DNA of 48,049 nucleotides from Fragilaria crotonensis (Eukaryota > Bacillariophyta > Fragilariophyceae > Fragilariales > Fragilariaceae), in assembly GCA_022925895.1 (NCBI GenBank), contig JAKSYS010000494.1, positions 1 through 48,049 on the forward strand, given 5' to 3'. The position numbers were made by a program, and so were the translations under genes. Each line of letters begins with the position of its first letter. The stretch's first letter is position 1. This document shows positions 20,906 to 31,319 of the stretch, one piece after another. The notes beneath the pieces are model-generated. The model did no database searches, was not told the origin of the DNA, and was given only the letters and a program-made list of their open reading frames with translations.

Positions 20906-21380
20906 TTACATGTGTACAATATGTGCTGCATCCTGTGTTACGATCAAGGCTTTAAGTAAGGAGTCCGCATACAGTGCAACGGCGAAGCATAGTGATTGCT
21001 CACGACTCTGTTTGAAATTGATGCGTCTGTTCAAGCGGAAGGTTAGTTTTGCTCAGAAGGTCAGACTGTTTCGCGTAGTGCATAATTCCGATTTACACTC
21101 ACCTCATCTCCCTGTGGATGGCCTTGTTTACAGTTCTCTGTTCCTCAACCACTTTCTGCGCCACAAACCTTTTCACTTTCTCCAAATCAACTTCCGACGT
21201 TCCGAGCTCGTGATCGTCGCTCTCGTTAATCGAGATAGACTCCATTCCATCCATTTGACTTGCTATTAGGCTACTTCTGCTATGACTTGGTGATATCACT
21301 GGCATGAATCCAGTCACAGATGAGATCAGAGCAAACGCAATTAGATGTTGAGGAAACTTCATCTTCCCGCGCAACTTCAA
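20906..21380 (-). CDS. small protein with plastid-type leader, two exons, unrecognised
   Basis: Proposed exons on the minus strand are 21380-21103 and 21026-20906 (132 aa). The donor is GTGAGT right after the codon pair GAG ATG, and the acceptor is CTTGAACAG. The join keeps an open frame of 40 further residues (RINFKQSREQSLCFAVALYADSLL...), whereas unspliced reading stops at once. The N-terminus is a signal peptide with SSVTGFMP, an ASAF-like cleavage site. The start may be at 21380 or at the second ATG (21362). The mature part is acidic then helical (EVDLEKVKRFVAQKVVEEQR). I recognise no domain; a plastid location is inferred. Confidence 0.55.
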
Positions 21381-21786
21381 TGTTTTACTTCAAAACCACG
21401 ATGTTGAAAAAGTGAGGCGTGGTGGATCAAACCGACGTGTGCTACTCTAGCTGACTCAAATCAGACGTCCTGGTGAACTATCACATACTCCGAGAAGCTC
21501 GCTCCAGTGCTGTGATGTACTCGGGGTGCTCGAATACCAGTTTTTGTCTTTTGGATACGTACGCCAGTGTATTATGGCATGTACTTGTACTTGTACTCCC
21601 ATTGTTCGGGAAAGTGCGTGGTCACAGATTTACTCAAACATGTAATGCTAGATGGGTGGTATTGTGGGCTGTAGAATTGTACGGCGCAGAACGTAGTACG
21701 CACTGAATTCTGGGCTTCTCTCCAAATGAGTCACATGCTGCTACCAACTGGTGCTCACATTTTCGAAGAAGCTAGCACTGTTCATC
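21381..21786. other. divergent intergenic region
   Basis: This region lies between the minus-strand leader-bearing small gene and the PsbW-like gene, so it should hold two promoters. I see no defined element beyond GTAC-rich strings (21575-21600). Confidence 0.35.
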
Positions 21787-22343
21787 ATGATGAAGACTAT
21801 CTTTGCTCTCTTGGCGTTGGTCGCAAGTGCCTCGGCTTTCGTGCCAGCCCCTCAAGCTGGTAAGTCAAATCCCCGCACCTCCGTTGCTGCTAGCATTCCG
21901 TTCGTGTGTACAAAAATCGGCACGGTGTGGGTTATGTCACGACGGTAATAATTCCTACGTTGCTGCTGTGGTTGTATTCGCGTATCAGCTCGAACACCTC
22001 TGGACTGAACTTTCTTTCACTTTGCTTGACTCACACGTACATCGTTGTCTCTGAATTAGCTTTCGGAGTGCGCACTGCATTGGAGGCTTCCAGAGGTCCT
22101 CTGGCTGTTGCCGCAGGGTTAGTTCCTGCCATCTTGTCTTCCACTGCTGCCATCGCCACAGAGGGAACCAACGAGTGGTTCGGAGTCGATGACATTCGTC
22201 TGTTGGGTGTCCTTTTTGCGGGTCACTTGTTCGTTCTCTGCCTCTACCTATCCCAGTACGGAGGTGTTGACGAGAGCGATGATTTCTTCGGCGAGATTGA
22301 TTACGGTGCACTCAACCGTGGCGACCAGAAGCCGATTGTCTAA
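21787..22343 (+). CDS. PsbW-like thylakoid protein, two exons
   Basis: Proposed exons are 21787-21859 and 22060-22343 (118 aa). The intron begins GTAAGT and ends TTAG. The first exon encodes a signal peptide ending in the textbook diatom plastid site SASAF|VP. A second hydrophobic stretch ([21 protein letters not shown]) looks like a thylakoid signal. It is followed by [10 protein letters not shown], one transmembrane helix ([17 protein letters not shown]) and an acidic tail ([13 protein letters not shown]). The TEGT-x-FG start, single span and acidic tail match the layout of photosystem II subunit PsbW in plants. Sequence similarity is limited, so another small PSII/PSI subunit is possible. 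Confidence 0.6.
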
Positions 22344-23481
22344 TTCCCTTACAAACTGAATTACTTAACAGATGATTCTGTTTCCATGGCTAGAGTCTTG
22401 GCCTTTATTAGCTCAGTCTCCATTTGTTGCGTAGAGGGACAGGTGACATATGTTCAGATTCTAGCACGGAGCTAGCTCTTCCCCATGAATGTCCATAAGT
22501 AGACACCTTGGTTGTATCTGACCTCTTTCACATGCTTCTGACGTATGTCCGAGAGGCAAGTCTCTGTTTGCAGTTTGCAGATCACTACGTATGGACCAAC
22601 AACAAAAAACTGTTCCTAGCTGAGAATCCTTGTCACGATACCCGAATACTGGATTAGTCTCAACGCCATTTCTGATTCTGGCGTACAGTCAATCAAAGTG
22701 TTCCATGGAGCTTCGTCTCCTTGTGTCGGTGGTGATACTGTCATCGTATCTTCGGTACAAGTAATCTTGCGCGCTGGGCACTCAATCCAAATTTCCCTCC
22801 TTTTTTTGTGAAACACACTTGAGTGACACTCATCAACATATACTGGTACCGAATGTACAATGCACATGCATGAGAGCATGTGGTTCTCGCCGCTCGTGAC
22901 GAGTACATAATGTACTACAATACTATAGTGTATAGTGCCCTATACGACACGGTACTGAATGAATTACAGTACTATGCATATCATACCTGAGTACAAGAAC
23001 ATTGTATGTCATAATACTGTACTGTAGGCATCGTTGTAGGTGTTGTACTCCGATGTCATGACAAAGGAACATTCGGTAACGTGCGTGCGGATGTGCGGAG
23101 ATGGGAGAATATGTCTTTCTTTGCTTTGATGGATGTTCGTCTTCGCATTGGCCATGCATGCCATGACAGGTTGACTGGACGGGGATTCTGTCAATACACC
23201 TAAAAACACCGCGAATGCTCGATGCACACCTGCCGTGACCTAGACGAGGCTTCTCAAGTCTTGACACTCGTCGCGAACACTCTCGAGTCGTGAAACTAGG
23301 GTGACATCTCGGACTTGCGATGGTGATGTATGGTGACAGGGCGTTATGAAATCCGGTTAGTACACTCACGCGGAGTGCCAGTTACTGGAGTAGCACCTGG
23401 TTGCTCGTAAGGATATGCGAACGCTCATCGAATCGGAAACAGAAGCTCAAGTATCACAATATATCAAAATCCAAGTCGATC
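22344..23481. other. 1.1-kb intergenic region
   Basis: No gene is visible on either strand. Between 22840 and 23040 it is dense in GTACT/GTAC strings typical of intergenic DNA in this window. Confidence 0.4.
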
Positions 23482-24680
23482 ATGTTCGCTTTTGACCCTC
23501 ATACAGCTGGGAATGAGAAGTTCCGTGTAAGATGTGCTCTAATGGGGCCAATGATCGAATGATGCTTGAAGAAGTCGACTTTACTAACCCCTAGCATCGC
23601 TTTCCTCATTTACAATAGAGCGACTTGCGCCAGTTTGGCGGTCTCTTGCTCGTTCTTTCTATGTGCGCAACCTTTTACCCAATGTATAGCATCGCTATCT
23701 ATGCTGGTAGTCCTACGGCCAGCGAAGGCATCAGTCTTGGGCTGCTAATTGGCTCCCTCTTCATCCTCGCCATCGGGATCTCTGGAGCGCTGGTAGGATA
23801 CCTGCAAATCGTACATGACTATAGCAATGTATTCATGACTACTTGGATGGTCGTCATTGTTCAGACCGCATGGATTCCGTACCTCGCGGAGATGTCAGAC
23901 ATTGGCATGAACGCTGCCAAGGGTTATCCTATTTTTGGATTGTATCTTGACACAGACGCGGATGTGTGGTTCTATGGTGCAATGGGAATTCTCGGGGTCT
24001 TTTCATACGGCTTCTGCTTCCTCGGGTCCCTTGCACTCCTTTGCTTCTCGCTCTATGCGTACCAGGTTGGGAAGCCTGGTGACCGTGCCAAAGGATATTA
24101 TAGTTCCCGCCTCTGCTTCTATTCTTTCATGGTCTTTGTGGCTGGCCTCGCCCAGCTTATGCTTGGCGCTTACACTTTGGCAAATATCAGCAAGGGTCCA
24201 ATTGAACCGCCTCCCAGCGTTGCCATGTTCACCATCACCTACCCCGAGATCTCCGTCACCGTTGGTCTTATTTATATGCTTAATGGCCTTTGGGGGATCT
24301 TCCGTGCGTACTCCCGTCCGACGGATGACTACCTTCCATTGAGTCTCGCGTTTCAATGGCTCCTGACCATAACCTTGACTATTCTGACTCAGATTGTCTA
24401 CCTTCCTGGTGCCGACATGGCTGCGGCATTACCTACCAGAGGCTGCCTCATGCTCGGGGCGCACTTGATGCCAGCTTTCTTGGACTACAAAGCCCGCACG
24501 ACATCTGAAGTTGTGGACGCTGATAGCTACGCCTTGAACGGGAAAACCGAGAACGAGAAGGTAGCCCTCGAGGAAAATTGTGCTGAATACGTAGACGAGG
24601 AAGATTCTTTGAAGAAGGATGTGGAAGAGCAGCCTCCCAGGGAGGCACCCGTTAATGCTGACGAGGAAGTGACTGCTTAG
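23482..24680 (+). CDS. polytopic membrane protein, two exons, unrecognised
   Basis: Proposed exons are 23482-23526 and 23619-24680 (368 aa). The intron begins GTAAGA and ends AATAG, phase 0. Exon 1 supplies the ATG and 15 residues (MFAFDPHTAGNEKFR). Without it the frame would have to begin at a non-ATG codon upstream of the first hydrophobic segment. About eight hydrophobic spans follow (LLLVLSMCATFYPMY, GLLIGSLFILAIGISGALVG, VWFYGAMGILGVFSYGF and others). The tail after about residue 300 is acidic and soluble (EEDSLKKDVEEQPP). There is no ASAF leader, so plasma membrane or endomembrane is more likely than plastid. I know no named family. Confidence 0.65.
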
Positions 24681-25065
24681 TGTTGTGTGCTTGTCCTTCG
24701 AATCTCTTGGTTGGCGCTTGTGAAGTACATTGTCATCGCGTACGTAAGTGTTTCTGTTTCATGTCTGTGTCCGTTCCACGTAATCTACCTTATTACACGT
24801 AATTTTTAAAGTGGTATCCATAGAATGCATAGAACTTGGAGGATTAGTAAGAACTAAAGAGAACGTTCTCACTTCAACGTAGCAGAACCTGCAGATAACC
24901 TCACCCTCCGACGCTCGTCATGGTTCGGGCGAGTCGGAAGTGCTTGCGAATCCAATTTCCATGAGCCCGCGTAAAACGAAATGCGCAATAATGTACTCTA
25001 GAGTAATATATTTAAACTTCCTAGATCGTAGTGGCCTGTAACATTTAGCAGAGGCGCAGGCATTC
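24681..25065. other. intergenic region between convergent genes
   Basis: Contains the 3' ends of two facing genes and nothing else I can identify. Confidence 0.4.
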
Positions 25066-26760
25066 TTACGTCTTGTCCTCGCATCCAGCTTGAACAATAC
25101 TGTATCTCCGCGAAGACTTCTCCTTTCGTTGCTGGACAATTTCATGCCCCGATTCTGTGCCATCCTCCTCGTCCGAATCAAACCACTCGGACATGCTCTC
25201 TTGTGCGATTGACATTCGCCCATCCAGACTGTTCAGAACCTGCTCAACGAATTCGCTGTATTTGTCGCATCGTCGTTTTCGATGTTGCAAGTGACAGCTT
25301 GTAACCAGCTCCATTTCGATTGTTTTTATGCCATTCTTCTGGTGATGCTCAATGAGACTCCTCACTTGGTCGCAACGACAAATCTTGTCCGCCTGAGAAA
25401 ATATATAAGCGTGTCGCTTGGTTAGGAAGATGCCCTTCATACGTCGCCAGAACTGATCTGCGCGTGCAAGATTGGCGTCTTGGCTAAGATCTTGCAATCC
25501 CCAGTTCCACCTCGTTATCCCATTCCATCCATGAGATCCAACAATTGCGGATTGCGCGAGAAGTTTTGCGGCTGGATTTTGACCACTCAAGAGCACATCC
25601 AGTGCTGATAGTTCCTTTTCTACTGACGGAAAGTAAGGGCCAGAATCAAACACAAGCGACCCCAGCGCAAGCCGTGAGGCAAAGAGTTTCATGTCGCGAT
25701 GATAGGCTCGGTCTTCTGAATTGTAACGAGGTGTCGCGGAAAAGTCAAGACCAGATCTCTCCATGTCGATGCGTTTGACATTTGGACTGGTAAGTTTGCG
25801 GCGTCTACGTCGCTGGAGGCGTCGGTGCAATGGGTTTGATGATGTCATGGGAAATTGAGGGAGTACGCTGATATGTATTGGCGTTGCAGTGCTACATCGC
25901 ACGGGAGATCCTTGTGCTTGCCTATGAGGCGGAGTGTGGAATACTGGCGTTTCACGGGAGGAGCATTCCAAGGCGTGCGGAGAGCAGACGCAGTCAATGT
26001 CCATCGCGTTGGGCTTCGCTCTCACCGTTGCATTTCGGCTCATGCCAACAAGTGCGTCAAGTTTCTCTTGGACAAATGCTAACTTCGGGGACCCTTTCGT
26101 GTGTCCGATAGACAATTGCGCAGGATCGTCTTCGTCATCCGATAGGCTTGTGGCTGTCAACAGACTCCTCATGCTGCCTTTGACCTTCGTCGACGGGGCA
26201 CTTGTGGATTTCACAAGAGGGGTCTTAACAAGGCATCGCGCACTTCCAGACTTGACCATGAGTGCACGAGCCGAGGATGACTTCATCATATTCCTTCTTG
26301 ATGCATGCGTTGTAGTTGCTGAGGTGGTCATCATGTCCAGTAATTCGGACTTTGAAACCACTTCGAGAATTCGTTGCTCCAATTCTTCCAAAACCAAGGC
26401 CCCACCATTACCCAGCAAGTGGACGACGACAGGAACCCTTCCAAACCCCATTTCTGACATTTCAGCCGTTCGAATCAGACGAGCTGTCTCGCGACAAGCA
26501 GTGATGGCAACTTCGCCGAGGGTTGTTGTGTCGTTCGACGCGAGACTCAGTATGGGGGCCGTTGCACAAATCGTGGAGCACTTGTTGTCGTGGTACAGCT
26601 GAGCATACTTGGACATTTGATCCACGCTCGCTCCCAGGTGTCCAAAGATGACAACGATTGCCCGAGGCCTTTTGGTAACTGATGTCACCATGAGACAATC
26701 AGATGCTTGTTGTTGAGTTTGGTCATCGCTTTTCTCGAACAAACCGAACACCATCTCCAT
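25066..26760 (-). CDS. TMEM53/DUF829-type alpha/beta-hydrolase-fold protein with large insertion
   Basis: A single-exon 564-aa protein. The N-terminal half of the fold is AIVVIFGHLGASVDQMSKYA (34-53) and VVVHLLGNGGALVL (111-124). The C-terminal half has LVFDSGPYFPS (369-379), AYIFSQADKI (451-460) with its Asp, and SCHLQH (488-493) with the His, as in the DUF829 family. Between them about 215 residues (140-355) of Ser/Thr/Arg-rich sequence form an insertion, and an acidic tail ends the protein. Where family members have the nucleophile as FSNGG, this protein has LGNGG, so Ser is replaced by Gly115-117 context and hydrolase activity is doubtful. Animal TMEM53 is a nuclear-envelope protein; no span is obvious here. 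Confidence 0.6.
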   Translation of the reverse strand: MEMVFGLFEKSDDQTQQQASDCLMVTSVTKRPRAIVVIFGHLGASVDQMSKYAQLYHDNKCSTICATAPILSLASNDTTTLGEVAITACRETARLIRTAEMSEMGFGRVPVVVHLLGNGGALVLEELEQRILEVVSKSELLDMMTTSATTTHASRRNMMKSSSARALMVKSGSARCLVKTPLVKSTSAPSTKVKGSMRSLLTATSLSDDEDDPAQLSIGHTKGSPKLAFVQEKLDALVGMSRNATVRAKPNAMDIDCVCSPHALECSSRETPVFHTPPHRQAQGSPVRCSTATPIHISVLPQFPMTSSNPLHRRLQRRRRRKLTSPNVKRIDMERSGLDFSATPRYNSEDRAYHRDMKLFASRLALGSLVFDSGPYFPSVEKELSALDVLLSGQNPAAKLLAQSAIVGSHGWNGITRWNWGLQDLSQDANLARADQFWRRMKGIFLTKRHAYIFSQADKICRCDQVRSLIEHHQKNGIKTIEMELVTSCHLQHRKRRCDKYSEFVEQVLNSLDGRMSIAQESMSEWFDSDEEDGTESGHEIVQQRKEKSSRRYSIVQAGCEDKT

Positions 26761-27670
26761 TTCTGTGTGCTCCTTCCGACGTCAGCTGAAGATCAGTCAA
26801 TCCAAGCAAGATGTGGCTTCAAAGGACTAAGCATATCGATGTCTTATCTTTCCAATCGTATGTGAAGCAATTCTTGTTTTATAGGAGACGTAGCCTCGAA
26901 AGCAATTTGGACGATACAGCAGAAGCAAGGTGAGTGTGTGAAACTTTGACTGTGAACAGGAATTGGACTTCCGTGCGATGAATTTTGTGTGCACCATAGC
27001 ACCATGTCGACAGCTGTCCGGCGGGAAGCTGTTCTGAGTTTATCAATCCCTACGAAGATGAATATATTTAATTTGGAATCTTGGATAGGATTATGCGAAA
27101 AACTTTAAAAGACGTTAAGTCCTCGTTAATGATTAACATCTCTTCATCGCCGCTTGTGAAACGTGAACTATGCATACCGCACAAGCATAGTCAGTATAAA
27201 GTATGCATACTCCGAGTATAAAGTAGCTGGTACTGAGTACCATAATTCTGCTGTACTGTACTAAAACTTTGTATCAACTTTTTCAGGCTTCAACTACTTT
27301 GTACTTTGTACTATACAGGTAGTACCGGTACAAGTACTGGTACTGAGGTCTGTTGGTATCCCATACCTCGTCCACCTACATAACCCGGTATATATATGAA
27401 ATTCAGGCGTTTACGTGCTCGAAGGTCGGAGGGCGCATTGTACTCCTCATATCTTATCGCGGTTGTATTGCACGTAATTTCTCAGCGCATGATTTAAGGC
27501 AAAGTGAATTTCTGCATCAAATGACGTAGGAGAGTCAAAACTTTAACGCCCTGTCATTGACACCGTTATTTCGATTGGATGTGCTGACGGTGTAAATTGG
27601 AAAGTGCATCATTAAAGGGCTTCTCAATTTTTGCAATATTTTTGCGGGCTTCCTGGATTTTGGATCCATT
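26761..27670. other. 0.9-kb intergenic region
   Basis: No gene is visible. The interval 27180-27350 is built largely of GTAC, TACCGGTAC and GTACTTTG strings. A GACGTCAG half-CRE lies near 26780, just upstream of the DUF829-type gene. Confidence 0.4.
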
Positions 27671-27699
27671 TTGGCGCCTCACCATAAAGAGCAATTCAT

Positions 27700-29098
27700 G
27701 ACTGTTCCTCGTACTGGTAGGACCGCCATTGAGAGTCTTGTGATCACATTGTTCCTTTTGGATGCATCTGCCTGTATCCCTCTTATTTTGTACATCTCAC
27801 AACAGGAGACACAGGAGCCCAAGGAGAGGGTTGAAGAGCTTGCTGCTGCAGCAGCAGGAAGAGTCGCCGAAGCCGCAATCCGGATTTGCAGACAGCTTGA
27901 CCAGGGTCCTCGCAACGACAACAAGCAATGCTACAAGGAAGAGGCGTCGATTGTCACCTTGATTTCAGCATGAACGAGCAAGGCAATGCATTGAATCTGA
28001 TTATTTCTCACCAACACCCATATTTAAAGACACCAGGCACTTTGAACAAATCTTTTGACTAACAAAGTCCATCATTGAACATCTCATTCAAGACTGTGGT
28101 AATGCTGACCCTTTTTTCACAGATAGTATCCCGGATGTCAGTGGCCGTTACGGCATTGCACCAGTGGCAAAGGTGCTGATGGCATTAAAGCTTGTGGCAT
28201 ACGGCTGCTCTCCATCTGCCTTTGTTGATTACTTCCAAATAAGCCAGTCGACAGCACAGCAATGCCTTCTCAAGTTCTGTCGTATTGTTTCTTCTGACAA
28301 TGATCTCCAAAGTGTTTATGCGCGGCGAATGACGCGGTGTGATGCCAGAAGACTTTCTGCATTGCACGATGCTGTGCATGGTGCATGGTATTGTTGGCAT
28401 GATTGGATCTCTTGACTGTATGCATGTTGGGTGGGAAAACTGTCCTGTGGCGTGGCAGGGTTCAAACTGCGGAAAATCAGGTAAGCCAACAATTGTGTTG
28501 GAAGTTTTGGCGGATCAAAACATGTGGTTCTGCCATCATTCCTTTGGCTATCCCGGATCATTGAACAATATCAATATATGGAATACGAGCTGTTTAATGA
28601 AGGCTTTCTTGATGGAAGTTTGCCAATGATGTAGACTTGGAGTTCCGGATTGGCAATGACCGAGTATTTCATCGTCTCTGGGTCCCGGTTGATGGGATTT
28701 ACCCCAAACTCAGCAGATTCGTGAAAACAATTCAAGAGCCAGTGGGACACATAGCATCCAGCAGGTATGCCAGATGGCAGGAGTCAGCCCACAAAGATGT
28801 GGAGCGAGCATTTGGTGTGCTGCAACGTGATTTTCATGGGCTTCTTGTGAAAAAGATAGAACTATGGTAGTATGTTGGCGGCATTGCAAACATTGTCAAC
28901 TGTTGCATATGTCTTCACAACAAGATGGTTGCCAACCGAATGATAATGGGAGACAAAGAATCAGAAGAATTCTGTGCATTTCCGGCAATTGGTGCTTGGC
29001 AGCAGCAGAGCGACGACGGCAACAATTCGGACGACAAGCAGGAGGAAGAAGAGCCAGAGCAAGCTTACTTCAACCGGAAAGTAGCAGAGATGAATTGA
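27700..29098 (+). pseudogene. PIF/Harbinger transposase, degraded
   Basis: Fragments in several frames are collinear with a PIF/Harbinger nuclease. They are a basic N-terminus (RKRRRLS, about 27940), a helix-turn-helix-like region (GIAPVAKVLMALKLVAYG, then YFQISQSTAQQCLLKF), and the first catalytic Asp in GSLDCMHVGW. The second motif reads SLNNINIWNTS, where the family has NDIN, so Asp is replaced by Asn. The Glu motif is KDVERAFGVLQ, and the tail is ICLHNKMV. Frame changes occur near 28350, 28575 and 28630, and an in-frame TAG sits at 28868. The frame ends at TGA 29096-29098. The element is inactive. I could not find terminal inverted repeats or a three-base target duplication. Confidence 0.8.
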
Positions 29099-31133
29099 TT
29101 GCAACTCATTCAAAGTGTTGCCAATCATGACAGGCGGCATTTCTGGCAACATTAATGAGGACCGCATTTGTGGTAATACGGTGTTCATCATGTCCGCCGT
29201 TGTTGCTGAATGCGCTGAAGTTTTGGCCCATCGTGCTGACCGTATTCCTTCTGCTGGCTGTGCAATACATGAAAATGCTTGCAAACAACGACATGAGGTC
29301 CATCACCTCTCATGATGTTTGACCAGAGGACTGTACTACTATGATGTGCTTGCTGATGATCGTGTTGATGGCAATCGACCAGCCCACACAAAGCAAACTA
29401 CTTGTATATCTACCGGAGAAAGTCCCCTTGTTAGCAGCTTGCACATCATACGTCTGCCCCACCAGCCACTGGAGGTATCGAGAAGCCAAGAACCATTCCG
29501 GCACGGTTGTGCCTCTCAGTGAGATCCCTTGTTACCAGAAGAGCACCAACCTTTTGATCTGCAAGCTTCCTTTTGGCATCTTGTTCATGTTGATCAGAAC
29601 TTCCACCAGGACTTCAAGTCCGAACACTGTTTTCAGGGATCCGCCTTCCTCGCCCTTCAGTCTTTTTGTTTCTTTAGGGCAAGGCAGCATGATTATTGGT
29701 ACAAGAGCAAAATAAAACATAGTAATGGTTAGCTGCCTCTCTGTGCAGCAACATTGTTGATAGATGCTTTGAGCAAAATCCTACGGAGTATGAGGTAGTA
29801 TTTGTCTTAGAAAATACTCTGTCTGGCTGGAATTTTTAGTGCTTTGGGCATCATTTAATCTGGTGTAGTATAGACTGCTATATTTTCAAAACTTTTTTGT
29901 TGCATGCTAGCTTTTCATGCGACAAACTTATGCAAACTCTGAAGAAAATTGATGAAGTTTGCAATGATGTAACTTTGCGAACATCATGATTGGGAAGTAA
30001 TCCTCACAAATTTAGGTAGAATGTTAAATGCATTACTGATCTCATTTTTCACATTTAAGGTTGTTTTTACCTTCTGGCATGGCGTCTCAACATTTTGTCG
30101 TCTTTTTTTGTCGCACAGAATTTTCACACTGGGGATACTCCTGGTCCTACCGGTAGTCCTAAGCGAATACTACAGTACAATACCAGGGACATGCGGCATT
30201 CCTTCTTAACCTTAGTCGGCAGTCAATTCGGGAGTTATTGGATTTTTCATAGAACGGCTGCTACAACGTTATTTCATAACGTCTTGAAGGTAATCTTGCG
30301 TAGCCAGAATCCCATCGAGCTCGCCAGTCACACCCCAACAACGTTCTGAGAGACAAAAATCTTCAACACGCTTCCAGCGAAGACGACGATTTGCAAAACT
30401 TCTTCGGACGAAGAAGACATGCGAAGAAGGTTTTAGAGTGACACACGCAAAAACATTCTACGTTGGTTCAGTATGCAACATGACCCAGACCAGACTTTTA
30501 TGACATATGTGAACAGCTTCATTCGATGACTTAAGTAGAAAACGACACGTAACAAAGAAGGTCCTTTCAACATTCTTCATTCATAAGAAGGTTTCGGAAA
30601 CGCGCAAGCCAAGCTCACGAGCGCGAGTCTGACATTTTCGGTATGCTCAAAAACATTTTGCCGTTATCCATCATTGGCTTTAAAAAAGTCAACGGCAAAA
30701 GACGGTTATTCTTTCCGTCTTGAGAAGAATTTCCGCATGTCCCAGGTAGCACTCCATTAAAAGTACTCTCTTTTCTATAAACTATATTTCTACACTACTA
30801 GTACCGCTATCACTCGTACCAGGTATTGTATGTATGCACAATGAACAATGAACAGCACACAAGCAAAATGCAAAATCCATATCCTTTCGTCCTCCCGTCG
30901 ACTTTGAAACTTCAACATTACAGTACAGGTCGTACTGGAGTACAGTACGTTTTCCATCATCACCGGTCCAACGGGCAGTGTTGTACCAGTTACGTGGAGC
31001 CGAACAGGTAACCAGCGAATGCATATTGAACTTTGAACGCTCCAGATTCCGAATTCCATTGTCAGTCTGCGCGTTGCTCCCAGTCGAGGTCTTGCGAGAA
31101 TTCAAGGATCAAGCACGCACTGTCGTGCTGCTA
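29099..31133. other. gene-free interval, probably transposon remnants
   Basis: 29100-29720 has coding-like but broken frames on both strands, possibly the second ORF of the Harbinger element, though no Myb/SANT motif could be recognised. The remainder is AT-rich and empty apart from the hairpins at 30399-30721. Confidence 0.4.
30399..30721. repeat. cluster of perfect hairpins
   Basis: CTTCTTCG-GA-CGAAGAAG at 30399-30416. TTTTGCCGTT (30656-30665) pairs with AACGGCAAAA (30691-30700), 25-nt loop. Directly adjoining, AAGACGG (30699-30705) pairs with CCGTCTT (30715-30721). No gene or element is attached to them. Confidence 0.6.
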
Positions 31134-31154
31134 CTAGTGTCTAAAGGCCCGGAC

Positions 31155-31198
31155 CACTTGCCTTAATTAACCCCGTCACTTGCCTTAATTAACCCCGT
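31155..31198. repeat. two tandem 22-bp copies with TTAATTAACCCCGT (left end)
   Basis: CACTTGCCTTAATTAACCCC plus GT is repeated exactly at 31155-31176 and 31177-31198. The TTAATTAA cores are at 31163 and 31185. Confidence 0.9.
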
Positions 31199-31319
31199 CA
31201 ATATTTTCCGAGATTATGTAGAGATATTACTGCCTTGCACTCAAAAATGGTGTTGACCATGACGGTCAATATGAACATGTTGACTCTAATGAAAGCACAT
31301 TGAACTAATTATATTAGGC

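Noticed and set aside
29150-29720. Possible Myb-like second ORF of the Harbinger element
   Set aside because: Frames on both strands are broken and no SANT/Myb tryptophan pattern could be recognised.
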